Assembly: GCF_026130175.1 (NCBI RefSeq)
Contig: NZ_JAIGNI010000022.1
Location: forward strand, 1-64,000
DNA from: Lyngbya sp. CCAP 1446/10
Lineage (GTDB): Bacteria > Cyanobacteriota > Cyanobacteriia > Cyanobacteriales > Microcoleaceae
Direction: 5' to 3'
Length of the DNA stretch: 64,000 bases
In this document: in pieces, positions 27,479 through 37,329 of the stretch
How the letters are laid out: each line of letters begins with the position of its first letter
Numbering within the stretch: the first letter of the stretch is position 1
Notes under the pieces: generated by a model
The model's database searches: none
Seen by the model: the letters and a program-made list of their open reading frames with translations, nothing else
Told to the model about the DNA's origin: nothing
Position numbers and translations under genes: made by a program

Positions 27479-30400
27479 ATGAAAAATCTAGGCAATACTG
27501 AACCCCAACGGCAAATCGACCCCTGTGTTTCAACGCATTCTAACAACGCGCTTTACCCGGGCGCGCCTTTGCCAACAGATATAGGGATGGTTTTGCAATT
27601 GGCAGACGGCAGCATTCAGGGGTGCAATGCTCGTGCCCAGGAACTGTTGGGGCTCACAGCAGAACAGATGCAGGATTCCTCTTCAATAAACTGTCCGTGG
27701 CAGACTGTGCGTCAAGATGGCTCGGATTTTGCCGGCGAGACGCACCCGGCGATGGTGGCGCTCTCAACCGGGCAGCCAAGCTCAAATTTTATTATGGGCT
27801 TTTATCAACCGCAGGGAGAATTGATTTGGTTGAATCTCAATTCTCAACCTTTATTTCAAGGAGATCGATCGACTCCCTATGCAGTAATTACCACCTTCAC
27901 CGAAATCGCTCAACCTCAGCTACAAGAAGTGACTCAGCCGCCCGTTACGCAACTTTCAGACACCCTCGAAAGTATTTCCGACGGTTTTTTTGCTTTGGAT
28001 CGAGACTGGCGATTTACTTACCTCAATTCTCAAGCGGCGCGGTGGCTGAATCGACTCCCACAAGAGGTGATTGGTAACAGCGTTTGGGAAGAGTTTCCCG
28101 AATCTGTGGGCAGTTTGTTCGAGCAGGAATACCGGCGCTGCGCTGCCGATCGAATTACGGTTAGTTTTGAATCTTTTTATGGGCCGCTCAATGCTTGGTA
28201 TGCAGTACGAGCTTATCCGATCGCATCGGGAATTGCCGTTTATTTTCAAGATATCACCGAGCAAAAAGCGGCTCAGGCTGCTTTTATTAAACAAGCCCAA
28301 ACGGCGCGGCAACAACTTGCAGAAATCGAGGCGATTTATGCTAGCGCTCCGATCGGACTTTGCTTTATCGATACCCAATTCCGATTTGTCCGCATTAACG
28401 ATCGCCTAGCAGAAATTAACGGAATTCCAGCCGCCGCCCACATCGGTAAAACATTGCGCGAAATCTTGCCAGAAATGGCAGATGATTTAGAGCCGCTTTA
28501 CAGACAAGTTATTGAAACTAAAATTCCCATCGCACAGCTCGAAGTTACCGAAAAAAACTCAGCACAGCCTGGTGTAGAACGCGATTGGCTGTTGAGTCTC
28601 TATCCGCTGAAAGCCCAGGACGATCGCGTACAGGGCGTGAATGTGACGGTGTACGAAATTACCCATCGCAAAGCTACCAAAACAGAAATTCAACGGCTTA
28701 ATCAGGAACTAGAGCGCCGAGTTAACGAACTGCAATCAATATTTAATGCTTTACCTGTCGGGATGGCGATCGCAGACGACCCGCATTGTAAAGTAATTCG
28801 CGCTAACCTGTTTGCTCAGTCAATGCTCGCAGTGGCACCGGATGCCAATATTTCTGCAACCGGAGAGCAAGCCGAACTTCTGCCATTCAGACAACTGATC
28901 GACGGACAGGAAATCCCCCTACAAGAACTCCCAATGCAGCGGGCTGCGGCTTCGGGCACCGAAGTGCGGGATCTGGAAATTCAAATTGTGCGATCGGACG
29001 GGATGGTATTAGATTGGTTGGTGAATGCAGTTCCGTTATTTGACGCACAGGGCGCAGTTCGCGGCTGTGTGGCGGCTTTTGTGGATATTAGCGATCGCAA
29101 ACAAGCAGAAGCAGCTTTGCGCCGCTCCGAGGAACGCTATCGCACTTTGTTTGAGTCCCTAGACGAAGGTTTTTGCGTCATCGAAATGCTGTTTGACGAC
29201 AACGAAAAGCCGATCGATTACCGCTTTTTGGAAGTCAATCCGGCCTTCGAGAGACAAACCGGAATCGTAGAAGCGGCAGGGAAAACGGTGCGAGAGCTCA
29301 TTCCAGAAGTCGAAGATTATTGGTTTGAGATTTACGACAAAGTAGCGCTGACAGGGGAACCAGTGCGCTTTGAACAGAGCTCGGAAGTCATGAACCGCTG
29401 GTTTGAGGTTTCGGCGTTCCGCACTCCTGAGCCGCACAGCCGCAAAGTCGCCGTACTTTTCCAAGAAATCACCGATCGCAAACAGGCGGAAAATCTTCTG
29501 CGCGAACACTACAGCAAGTTGCGGATGTTTGTCAAACATTCGCCTGTGGGAGTGGCGATGTTTGACTGCCAGATGTGGTATATGCTGGTGAGCGATCACT
29601 GGCTGGCCAGTTACGGGCTCGGCACTCAAAATATTGTGGGCCGATCGCATTACGATATCTTCCCAGATTTGCCCGATCATTGGAAACAAATCCACCAGCG
29701 CTGTCTGGCGGGAGCAGTCGAAATCTGCCCAGAAGAACCGTTTCCCCGGGCTGATGGCTCGATGGACTGGGTGCGCTGGGAAATTCACCCTTGGCGAACC
29801 AACAGCGGTGAGATTGGCGGGATCATGATTTTTTCGGAAGTAATCACCGAGCGCAAAAACGCTGAACTCGCGCTCGCCAAAGCCAATCATCAAGTCACCA
29901 ATATTCTAGAAAGTATTGCCGATGCCTTTATCGCGTTCGATGCACAATGGCGCTATACCTACGTTAATGCCACTGCTGAAAAACTGATGGCTCGATCGAG
30001 AAATGACTTGCTAGGTCGATCGATCTGGGAGTTATTTCCCGCTGAATCAGCATCGAATTCGACGCTATATCAAGAATTTCATCGAGTCGTTTCCGAGCAA
30101 GTTTCTGTCAAGTTTGAAGAATTTTCGCCCTCGCTTCAAATGTATGTAGAAGTCAGCGCATATCCAGCAGCCGAAGGACTTACGGCTTATTGGAGCGATA
30201 TTAGCGATCGCCGCCGCACAGAAGAAGAACTGCGACAAAAGAATGCGATTTTGAATCTAATTAACGAGTCAGTACCCACCCCAATTTTTGTCAAAGATCG
30301 AGAAGGACGGATTATTTATGCAAATCCAGCCACGCTGGACGTACTGGGCAAACCTGCTGCTGAAGTAATTAGCCGGCGCGATCGCGATTTATACCCAATA

Positions 30401-32578
30401 GCAGAACTAGGAGCCGAAGTCAGCGAAAACGATCTGCGGATTATGGAATCCGGCAAAACAGAAAGCGTCGAAGAATCTCCCGATGGCATTCGGACATTTC
30501 TGGCAATGAAAGCTCCCTACCGCAACGAGGCGGGAGAAGTAATCGGCTTGATTGGCATCTCCAACGACATCACAAATCGCAAACGAGCAGAAGTCGAGCG
30601 GCAAGAACAAACAAAGTTACTGCAAGTAATTATTGACAGCATGGGTGATGGTTTAATTCTTGCCAACCAACAAGGGGAATTTGTGCTGTTTAACCGAGCC
30701 GCCGTGGGGATGTTCGGTCAGCTAACAAATGAAAAATCCCCTCAGGAATGGTCGAGCGCCTACGGACTATTTTTAGCAGACAAAAAAAGTCTTTTCCCCG
30801 AAAATGAACTACCTCTAACCAGAGCAATCAAAGGTGAATATGTCAATGATGTAGGGGTATTTGTCCGCCGCGAAAATTGCGAAGATCGCTGGATCAGTAT
30901 CAGCGGTTATCCGGTAATTGATACTAGCAACGAAATCCAAGGCGGAGTGATTGTCTGTCGCGATATTACAGAACGCAAACAATCAGAAGCAGCGCTGCTT
31001 GAGAGTGAAATACGATTTCGAAATATGGCGAACAACGCTCCATTTATGGTCTGGGTAACAGACTCCACAGGCTACTGCACTTTCTGGAGCGAAAGCTGGT
31101 ATGAATTCACCGGTCAAACTGAGGAAACAGGTTTGGGATTTGGTTGGATAAATGCGCTGCATCCAGAAGACCGAGAACACGCCAAAAACGCATTTTTGAT
31201 GACGAACCAAGGCCAGGAATCTTTCCGGATGGAATATCGTGTCCGACGCCCGGATGGCGGATATTCTTGGGCGATAGATGCGGCGGCTCCCAGATTGTCC
31301 GAAAGCGGACAATTTGAGGGTTATATTGGCTCTATTATCGATATTACAGAGCGAAAACAAGTAGAAATCGAGCGCGATATGGTTCTGCAATTGGAACAAA
31401 ATGCCCGCGCGGAAGCGGAGCGAGCTAACCGGATTAAAGACGAGTTTCTAGCGGTGCTTTCTCATGAGTTGCGATCGCCCCTGAGTCCGATTTTAGGCTG
31501 GTCGCAACTGCTGCTAACAGGCAAGCTGAGCGAGACTCAAGCAGCCAAAGCGTTGGAGACAATCGAGCGCAACGCCAGACTGCAATCTCAATTAATCGAA
31601 GACTTGCTAGATGTGTCTAGAATTCTGCAAGGAAAACTCAGATTGACTGTGGATCCGGTGAATGTCGCAACCATTATCTTGTCTGCTTTGGAAACGGTGC
31701 AATTAGCAGCCGAAGCTAAAAAGATTCAAATCGAAACAATCTTAAATCCCGATGTCGGACTCGTGCTCGGCGATACAAGTCGCTTGCAGCAAGTTGTGTG
31801 GAATTTGTTATCGAATGCGGTAAAATTCACGCCAGAAGGCGGTAGAGTTGAAGTTAGATTAACGCAAGTCGATCGCCAAGAAATTGAAATTCAAGTCGCA
31901 GACACGGGTAAAGGCATTCTTGCCGATTTCTTGCCTTATGTTTTCGAGCATTTCCGACAAGAAGACGGCGCGACTACTCGCAAATTTGGCGGTTTGGGAT
32001 TGGGATTGGCGATCGTCCGCCAACTGATCGAACTTCACGGCGGCACGGTATTTGTAGAAAGCGCTGGAGAAGGTCAAGGAGCGACGTTTACGGTGAGGTT
32101 GCCGCTATTAAATGATGATTCTAGCAAGCAGGAGGAGGCAGCCGTCAATTCGTCTCTGAGTCCCGATATGTCCTCTTTGCCGCTGGCTGGATTCAGAATT
32201 TTGGTGGTAGATGATGAGGCGGACTCGCGCGATTTTGTCGCCTTCGCGCTCGGCCAAGCGGGTGCACAGGTGATGGCGGTGTCTTCTGCTGCTGAGGCGC
32301 TGCTGTCGATCGCCCAAACTGCACCGGATTTACTCGTCAGCGACATCGGAATGCCCGAAATGGACGGATATATGCTGATACGCCACATCCGCACTCAGCT
32401 TGCGCCAGAGTATGGAGATTTGGTGGCGATCGCCCTAACGGCCTATGCTGGAGAAGCGAACGAGCGCCAAGTTTTGCAAGCCGGATTTGACAAACACCTA
32501 TCTAAGCCGATCGATCCAAATGAGTTAGTTGCTACTGTAGTGCGATTGATGGGCGATCGGGCAAAAGAGCGATCATAG
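27479..32578 (+). CDS. multi-PAS hybrid sensor histidine kinase / response regulator
   Basis: A 1699-residue signalling protein with no membrane helix. By eye I count about ten PAS domains from residue 35 to about 1300; most end in a 'DITxRK' linker (DITEQK, ITHRK, DISDRK, ITDRK, VITERK, DISDRR, DITNRK, DITERK). The kinase core follows: HisKA with DEFLAVLSHELRSPLSPIL (about 1320-1338, phospho-acceptor His), the ATPase N box VVWNLLSNAVKFTPEGG, G1 VADTGKGI and G2 FGGLGLGLAIVRQL. A C-terminal receiver (about 1575-1690) has the phospho-Asp in LLVSDIGMPEMDG. The input signals cannot be read. Nearest genes are gloB and rplI, with no obvious functional link. Confidence 0.94.
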   Translation: MKNLGNTEPQRQIDPCVSTHSNNALYPGAPLPTDIGMVLQLADGSIQGCNARAQELLGLTAEQMQDSSSINCPWQTVRQDGSDFAGETHPAMVALSTGQPSSNFIMGFYQPQGELIWLNLNSQPLFQGDRSTPYAVITTFTEIAQPQLQEVTQPPVTQLSDTLESISDGFFALDRDWRFTYLNSQAARWLNRLPQEVIGNSVWEEFPESVGSLFEQEYRRCAADRITVSFESFYGPLNAWYAVRAYPIASGIAVYFQDITEQKAAQAAFIKQAQTARQQLAEIEAIYASAPIGLCFIDTQFRFVRINDRLAEINGIPAAAHIGKTLREILPEMADDLEPLYRQVIETKIPIAQLEVTEKNSAQPGVERDWLLSLYPLKAQDDRVQGVNVTVYEITHRKATKTEIQRLNQELERRVNELQSIFNALPVGMAIADDPHCKVIRANLFAQSMLAVAPDANISATGEQAELLPFRQLIDGQEIPLQELPMQRAAASGTEVRDLEIQIVRSDGMVLDWLVNAVPLFDAQGAVRGCVAAFVDISDRKQAEAALRRSEERYRTLFESLDEGFCVIEMLFDDNEKPIDYRFLEVNPAFERQTGIVEAAGKTVRELIPEVEDYWFEIYDKVALTGEPVRFEQSSEVMNRWFEVSAFRTPEPHSRKVAVLFQEITDRKQAENLLREHYSKLRMFVKHSPVGVAMFDCQMWYMLVSDHWLASYGLGTQNIVGRSHYDIFPDLPDHWKQIHQRCLAGAVEICPEEPFPRADGSMDWVRWEIHPWRTNSGEIGGIMIFSEVITERKNAELALAKANHQVTNILESIADAFIAFDAQWRYTYVNATAEKLMARSRNDLLGRSIWELFPAESASNSTLYQEFHRVVSEQVSVKFEEFSPSLQMYVEVSAYPAAEGLTAYWSDISDRRRTEEELRQKNAILNLINESVPTPIFVKDREGRIIYANPATLDVLGKPAAEVISRRDRDLYPIAELGAEVSENDLRIMESGKTESVEESPDGIRTFLAMKAPYRNEAGEVIGLIGISNDITNRKRAEVERQEQTKLLQVIIDSMGDGLILANQQGEFVLFNRAAVGMFGQLTNEKSPQEWSSAYGLFLADKKSLFPENELPLTRAIKGEYVNDVGVFVRRENCEDRWISISGYPVIDTSNEIQGGVIVCRDITERKQSEAALLESEIRFRNMANNAPFMVWVTDSTGYCTFWSESWYEFTGQTEETGLGFGWINALHPEDREHAKNAFLMTNQGQESFRMEYRVRRPDGGYSWAIDAAAPRLSESGQFEGYIGSIIDITERKQVEIERDMVLQLEQNARAEAERANRIKDEFLAVLSHELRSPLSPILGWSQLLLTGKLSETQAAKALETIERNARLQSQLIEDLLDVSRILQGKLRLTVDPVNVATIILSALETVQLAAEAKKIQIETILNPDVGLVLGDTSRLQQVVWNLLSNAVKFTPEGGRVEVRLTQVDRQEIEIQVADTGKGILADFLPYVFEHFRQEDGATTRKFGGLGLGLAIVRQLIELHGGTVFVESAGEGQGATFTVRLPLLNDDSSKQEEAAVNSSLSPDMSSLPLAGFRILVVDDEADSRDFVAFALGQAGAQVMAVSSAAEALLSIAQTAPDLLVSDIGMPEMDGYMLIRHIRTQLAPEYGDLVAIALTAYAGEANERQVLQAGFDKHLSKPIDPNELVATVVRLMGDRAKERS

Positions 32579-32687
32579 GTTCGATCGAGCGGACACAGAG
32601 TCCTCCGCAATTGCTTCACGACCTTAGCGGAGGACGGGTGAACCAACCAAAAATGATATCTCATCCCTCTTCCTTCATCCCTCATCC

Positions 32688-32728
32688 TTCTTCCTTCTTC
32701 CTTCTTCCTTCTTCCTTCTTCCTTCTCC
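32688..32728. repeat. TTCCTTC heptamer tandem repeat
   Basis: Six heptamers of the TTCCTTC type, the complement of the GAAGGAA family at 3611 and 49023, between the kinase and rplI. Confidence 0.9.
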
Positions 32729-32794
32729 CTTGCGATCGCCCCTCAAACTTCGCTATTATAAAAAGTTGCAGTCAAAACCCCACAAGCAACGATC

Positions 32795-33253
32795 ATGGCC
32801 AAGCGCGTCCAATTAGTTTTAAACAAAGATGTCAGCAAACTCGGCAAAGCTGGCGACGTAGTAGAAGTAGCCCCAGGCTACGCCCGCAACTACCTAGTAC
32901 CCCAAGCATTGGGCTATAGAGCCACCCCCGGCATTCTGAAGCAAGCAGCGCGCCGCCGCGAAGAAGAAAGACTGCGCCAGTTAGAGCTCAAACAGCAAGC
33001 TGAAGTCCGCAAAACCGCCCTGGAAGCAGCCGGGCCTTTCATCATCTCCAAGCAAGTTGGCGAAGGAGACGCGATTTTTGGTACTGTCACCAACCAAGAA
33101 GTAGCAGAGCTGATTTTCAACTCTACCAGTCAAGAAGTCGATCGGCGCGGCATCACCCTGCCCGAAATTCGCGGCACTGGTACATACAAAGCTGAAATCA
33201 AACTTCACGCAGATGTTACCGCCGAAGTTGACATTCAAGTTGTCCCCATGTAA
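32795..33253 (+). CDS. rplI: 50S ribosomal protein L9
   Basis: Large-subunit ribosomal protein that binds 23S rRNA. The N-terminal domain is diagnostic: [32 protein letters not shown] (about residues 5-36), followed by the long connecting helix ([20 protein letters not shown]) and the C-terminal domain with [19 protein letters not shown]. At 152 residues the length is standard. The rplI-dnaB order is conserved in many bacteria and fits the neighbour here. It starts at ATG 32795. Confidence 0.97.
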   Translation: MAKRVQLVLNKDVSKLGKAGDVVEVAPGYARNYLVPQALGYRATPGILKQAARRREEERLRQLELKQQAEVRKTALEAAGPFIISKQVGEGDAIFGTVTNQEVAELIFNSTSQEVDRRGITLPEIRGTGTYKAEIKLHADVTAEVDIQVVPM

Positions 33254-33258
33254 TTAAG

Positions 33259-33450
33259 AGTCATCAGTCATCAGTCATCAGTCATTAGTTGTTAGTCATC
33301 AGTCATCAGTCATTAGTCATTAGCTAAGAACTGAGTACAGCTAACGAAAGACTGAGGACTGCTAACTTGCAGGTTGAAAACTGAAGACTAATAAATCGCA
33401 ACCAATGACCAATGACCAATGACTAATGACTAATGATTGAGGACTATTGA
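33259..33450. repeat. 190-bp heptamer repeat block between rplI and dnaB
   Basis: The whole spacer is made of TCAGTCA/TTAGTCA-type heptamers, then CAATGAC and TAATGAC units. It leaves almost no unique sequence in which a dnaB promoter could lie, so dnaB may depend on readthrough from rplI. Confidence 0.9.
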
Positions 33451-33453
33451 CTA

Positions 33454-36039
33454 ATGAGCGATTTGATGCCGACAAACATAGAGGCAGAGGAAGCAATTTT
33501 GGGCGGGATTTTAATTGACCCCGAAGCGATTTCCCGAATTGCTGAAATTCTGCGGCCGGAGTTTTTTGCCATCACCGCTCATCAAGTCATTTATCGATCG
33601 GCATTAGGGCTATTTTTGCAAGGTCAACCGACAGATTTAATGACGGTAACGACTTGGTTGACCGATCGCAACCAGTTAGAACAAGTCGGAGGACTAACTA
33701 AATTAGCACAATTAGTCGATCGTACAGTTTCAGCAGTCAACATCGACCAATATGCAGCTCTAGTTGAAGACAAATATCAGCGCCGCCGATTGATCGAAGC
33801 TGGCAACAACATAGTACAATTAGGTTACGAGACAGCAGCACCGCTAGAAACAGTCTTAGACCGCGCCGAACAAGAAGTTTTCGGCATCACTCAAGACCGC
33901 CCGCAACAAGATTTAGTATCGATCGGCGAAACCCTAAACCAAACATTTCAAGATTTAGAAAATCGCAATGAAGGCCTGACGCTTCCCGGTATTCCGTGCG
34001 GTTTTTATGATTTAGATGCTATGACAGGAGGCTTTCAGCGATCGGATTTAATCATCGTTGCAGCCAGGCCGGCAATGGGCAAGACGGCCTTTTGTACCAA
34101 CATCGCCCACCACATCGCCGCTGGACAGCAAAAATTTCCGGTTGCCGTTTTCAGCTTAGAAATGTCCAAAGAACAGCTAGTGCAGCGTATTCTTTCCAGT
34201 GAAGCGAAAATAGAAAGTAATAGGTTGCGATCGGGTAGAATCAGTCAAAACGAATGGGAACCAATCAGTACAGCCATTGGCAACTTATCAGAATTGCCGC
34301 TGTTTATTGATGATACTCCCAATATTACCGTGATGGAGATTCGATCCAAAGCCCGCCGCCTCCAAGCCGAACAAGGCGGAACTCTAGGATTGATTTTGCT
34401 AGATTACCTGCAATTAATGGAAGGTAGCAGCGACAACCGCGTGCAAGAATTATCTCGAATTACTAGAGGTCTTAAAGGTTTAGCCCGCGAGCTCAACGTG
34501 CCGATTATTGCCTTATCTCAGTTGAGTCGAAGTGTGGAAGCAAGGACAAATAAGCGGCCGATGATGTCGGATTTACGGGAATGTGTTACTGGTGATACGC
34601 CCGTACTGTTAGCGAATGGTCGCCGAGTTCCAATTCGCGACTTAGTGGGACAAAAGCCAATGGTATTGGCGATGAATCATTTAGAAAAGATTGCGGTGGC
34701 GAAAAGTGACAAGGTTTGGCGAGTAGGAGTCAAGCCTGTTTTTGTCCTTAAGTTAGCCAGTGGTAGAAGCCTCAAGGCTACGGCTCAACATCGAATCTAC
34801 ACAGAGCAAGGTTGGCAAGAGTTAAATTCGGTTCAGGTGGGAAGTCGGGTGGCAATTGCCAGATTTATTCCTGAGCCTCAGAAACCAATTAACTGGAAGG
34901 AACATGAAATTTCTTTGCTAGCTCACTTGATGGGAGATGGTAGCTATCTTAAGGGTCAGCCGCTCAGGTATACCACTGCATCCGAGGAAAATAGTGAAAT
35001 CGTAAAGACCGCTGCTGAGTATTTTGGTGTCCAAGTCAATCGACACGAAAGTAAAGGTAACTGGCATCAATTAGTTTTCAGTGGTAATGGAAACCGTTGG
35101 GAACCCAGGGGAATCAATCTATGGCTGCGAAATCTGGGTATTTTTGACCAACGATCCCATGAGAAACATATTCCCCCAGAAGTATTTCAACTTGATAATC
35201 AGCAAGTTGCGAGTTTTCTGGCCCATCTGTGGGCTACTGATGGCACTTACCACGTCCCTAAATCTGAGAAAAGCGCCACGAAAATTAGCCTTGCGACTTG
35301 CAGCAGTTATCTGGCGCAAGGAGTGGCTGCGCTGTTATTCAGGTTCAACATAGTAGCCAGAATTAGGACTGTTCAACAAAAAAGTCATCGTTGTGTTTAC
35401 CACGTAGATATTTCTGGCAAAGCCATGCAGGACAATTTCCTGGAACAAATTGGTTCCGTAGGCTGCAAAGTAGCAGATGCTGGGCGATTGAAGATGAGAA
35501 TTGCTGGAAAGGTTGCTAATCCTAACCGAGATACTTTGCCTAAAGAAGTATTTCAGACTATTCGTGAGCGTATGCGGGAATGTAATGTTACGACACGCCA
35601 GATGTCTATATTGAGAGAAACAGCCTACGGTGGTTCTGCCCACTTCAGTTTTGCTCCTTCACGAGAAACGGTTTTAGACTATGGCAAACTTCTGGGTAGT
35701 GATGCCTTGGTTCAAAAAGCATCTTCTGACTTGTTCTGGGATGAAGTGATTAATATCTCAGCAGCAGGAGAAGAAGAAGTCTTTGACTTGACTGTTCCTG
35801 GTGTCGAATCTTGGTTAGCTGATGGCATTGTCAGTCATAACTCTGGATCGATCGAGCAAGACGCCGATTTAGTAATTATGCTCTACCGAGATGAATATTA
35901 CAATCCTGATTCGCCCGATCGCGGAATTGCCGAAGTCATCATCACCAAACACCGAAACGGCCCCACAGGAATCATCAAACTATTATTCGATGCCCAATAT
36001 ACCTCATTCCGCAATCTAGCATCTCCGAAGCGCTCTTAA
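33454..36039 (+). CDS. dnaB: replicative DNA helicase DnaB with intein
   Basis: The hexameric helicase that unwinds the replication fork and recruits primase. The precursor is 861 residues; removing the 420-residue intein leaves 441, a normal DnaB length. The N-terminal domain starts MPTNIEAEEAILGGILIDPEA. The RecA-like domain has Walker A ARPAMGKTAF (about 203-212), Walker B LILLDYLQLM (about 314-323) and IALSQLSRSVEARTNKRP. The intein interrupts the DLRE/SGSIEQDADLV block (after residue 376), a known DnaB intein site that contains the arginine-finger loop. Splicing is therefore required for function. It starts at ATG 33454. Confidence 0.97.
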   Translation: MSDLMPTNIEAEEAILGGILIDPEAISRIAEILRPEFFAITAHQVIYRSALGLFLQGQPTDLMTVTTWLTDRNQLEQVGGLTKLAQLVDRTVSAVNIDQYAALVEDKYQRRRLIEAGNNIVQLGYETAAPLETVLDRAEQEVFGITQDRPQQDLVSIGETLNQTFQDLENRNEGLTLPGIPCGFYDLDAMTGGFQRSDLIIVAARPAMGKTAFCTNIAHHIAAGQQKFPVAVFSLEMSKEQLVQRILSSEAKIESNRLRSGRISQNEWEPISTAIGNLSELPLFIDDTPNITVMEIRSKARRLQAEQGGTLGLILLDYLQLMEGSSDNRVQELSRITRGLKGLARELNVPIIALSQLSRSVEARTNKRPMMSDLRECVTGDTPVLLANGRRVPIRDLVGQKPMVLAMNHLEKIAVAKSDKVWRVGVKPVFVLKLASGRSLKATAQHRIYTEQGWQELNSVQVGSRVAIARFIPEPQKPINWKEHEISLLAHLMGDGSYLKGQPLRYTTASEENSEIVKTAAEYFGVQVNRHESKGNWHQLVFSGNGNRWEPRGINLWLRNLGIFDQRSHEKHIPPEVFQLDNQQVASFLAHLWATDGTYHVPKSEKSATKISLATCSSYLAQGVAALLFRFNIVARIRTVQQKSHRCVYHVDISGKAMQDNFLEQIGSVGCKVADAGRLKMRIAGKVANPNRDTLPKEVFQTIRERMRECNVTTRQMSILRETAYGGSAHFSFAPSRETVLDYGKLLGSDALVQKASSDLFWDEVINISAAGEEEVFDLTVPGVESWLADGIVSHNSGSIEQDADLVIMLYRDEYYNPDSPDRGIAEVIITKHRNGPTGIIKLLFDAQYTSFRNLASPKRS
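34582..35841 (+). other. DnaB intein with LAGLIDADG homing endonuclease
   Basis: In-frame intein of 420 residues (residues 377-796 of the precursor). It begins with Cys (CVTGDTPVLL, block A). Block B has the T-x-x-H motif in KATAQHRIYTEQGW. Two dodecapeptides, LLAHLMGDGSY and FLAHLWATDGTY, mark a LAGLIDADG endonuclease. Block F is VFDLTVPGVESWLADG, and it ends in His-Asn (VSHN) followed by Ser as the first residue of the C-extein. All residues needed for standard splicing are present, and both endonuclease acidic residues remain, so it may still be mobile. Confidence 0.95.
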
Positions 36040-36057
36040 ATCAACCATAACTTACAC

Positions 36058-36093
36058 AGAAACCCGGTTTCTTAATAAAAAAACCGGGTTTCT
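36058..36093. terminator. probable two-way terminator between dnaB and the FKBP gene
   Basis: AGAAACCCGGTTT (36058-36070) and AAACCGGGTTTCT (36081-36093) form a perfect 13-bp stem with a 10-nt A/T-rich loop between convergent genes. It is also a member of the dispersed GAAACCCGGTTTC family. Confidence 0.75.
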
Positions 36094-36133
36094 GAACACC
36101 GTCAAAGTTTTACACTTAGTTAGGCTGAGCTAC

Positions 36134-36721
36134 CTAGCCAGCGATTTTCAATAATTCCACATCAAAAATCAGCGTAGCATTAGGAGGAATCACCCCGCCC
36201 GCACCGCGAGCACCATAACCGAGTTCAGGGGGAATAATCAACTTGCGGCGTTCTCCAACTTTCATTGTACCGACACCTTCATCCCAGCCCTTAATTACTT
36301 GGCCGACACCAATTTTGAACTGAAAAGGAGAATTGCGATCGCGCGAACTATCAAATTTCGTGCCATCCTCCAAAGTGCCAGTGTAGTGCACCACAACCGT
36401 CTGACCGGTTTTTGGAGTCGCCCCATCACCCTCTTTCAATTCAACATATTTCAGACCCGAATCTGTGGTGACAGTTTTCTCAGTATTATCAGTCATGTTA
36501 TTGCCAGCGATAGTAGCTGGTTCCTTTGGTAAATTAGCATCAGCTACTAGCAAGCTATCTTCAGTGAAAGACTTCGCTGAGAGGATCTCAAGCGCAGCAT
36601 CGGTTACAGGATTATTCAATTCGGAAGCCACTGCTGTGGATACATAACCGCTCATTTGAGCGACTATCAAAAACACAAAGCAAACCACCACTACCCCCAA
36701 GCTGACCAGAATTCCTCGCAA
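36134..36721 (-). CDS. FKBP-type peptidyl-prolyl cis-trans isomerase, exported
   Basis: Speeds proline isomerisation during protein folding. An N-terminal hydrophobic segment (about residues 4-25, [18 protein letters not shown]) ending near STAVAS suggests a signal peptide or membrane anchor. A ~60-residue linker follows, then one FKBP domain (about 88-194). Active-site residues are visible: [21 protein letters not shown] (Tyr, Asp), [17 protein letters not shown] (Val-Ile, Trp), [24 protein letters not shown] (Tyr, Phe). It is probably periplasmic or in the thylakoid lumen. It converges on dnaB. Confidence 0.93.
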   Translation of the reverse strand: MRGILVSLGVVVVCFVFLIVAQMSGYVSTAVASELNNPVTDAALEILSAKSFTEDSLLVADANLPKEPATIAGNNMTDNTEKTVTTDSGLKYVELKEGDGATPKTGQTVVVHYTGTLEDGTKFDSSRDRNSPFQFKIGVGQVIKGWDEGVGTMKVGERRKLIIPPELGYGARGAGGVIPPNATLIFDVELLKIAG

Positions 36722-37002
36722 AATTAATCCTCCTGATACTTTTAACGGCGATCTCTCAGATATCTAAGACATCTTGTACAACCAGAACTACAAAATTTTA
36801 TCTGAACTTTTCCGCCAAAAGATGGCGGCTGCCAGTTAATTTTAAAGGCAAAAGAAAGTATGAAGTCAGAATGTTTGTAATTCTACCTTTTGCTTTCTAC
36901 ATAAGTGCCTGATTGAGCCTTCTGCGTTCGGGTGACAATTTTATCACACGATAGCAGCAAGCGTGCGATCGGGCGGAGCGAAGCCATCAAAGAGGATCGC
37001 AC

Positions 37003-37329
37003 TCAGCGCCAGTTACGGTTTTCCAAATCCCGCATCTGACGTTCGAGACGATCGAGCCTTCCGCGCAACTCATCCATTTCGGACTGTCGGGGAACGCCCA
37101 TATCTTGCAGCATATTTCGGAGTTGGCGCTGCAACTGCGTATCCCAATTGCCCTGCTCGGACTTGAGATGTTCAGTCACGTCATCGACAAAGGTTTTGGC
37201 TTGTTCGGGATTGATTTTGCCATCTTTGACCCATTGCTCGCTGGCTTCCTGCAATTTCTCCGCCACCAGGGAGGTAGTACCAATGCCCAGCATTACCAGT
37301 TGTTTGAGTAAGTTGCTATTGTTATCCAT
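37003..37329 (-). CDS. phasin-like helical protein, 108 aa
   Basis: A helical protein similar in layout to small cyanobacterial proteins annotated as phasin family. The N-terminal helix LLKQLVMLGIGTTSLVAEKLQEASEQWVKDG (about 6-36) is amphipathic. DVTEHLKSEQ and a strong C-terminal coiled coil MDELRGRLDRLERQMRDLENRNW (about 85-107) follow. No signal peptide is present. True phasins coat polyhydroxyalkanoate granules; no PHA genes are in the window, so the role is only suggested by similarity. Confidence 0.75.
   Translation of the reverse strand: MDNNSNLLKQLVMLGIGTTSLVAEKLQEASEQWVKDGKINPEQAKTFVDDVTEHLKSEQGNWDTQLQRQLRNMLQDMGVPRQSEMDELRGRLDRLERQMRDLENRNWR

Noticed and set aside
29159-29893. 244-codon minus-strand frame
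   Set aside because: It lies wholly inside the multi-PAS kinase gene, whose frame shows clear domains; it is a shadow.
33454-36039. dnaB as a frameshifted or misassembled gene
   Set aside because: The extra 420 residues are in frame and have full intein blocks and exact junction residues.
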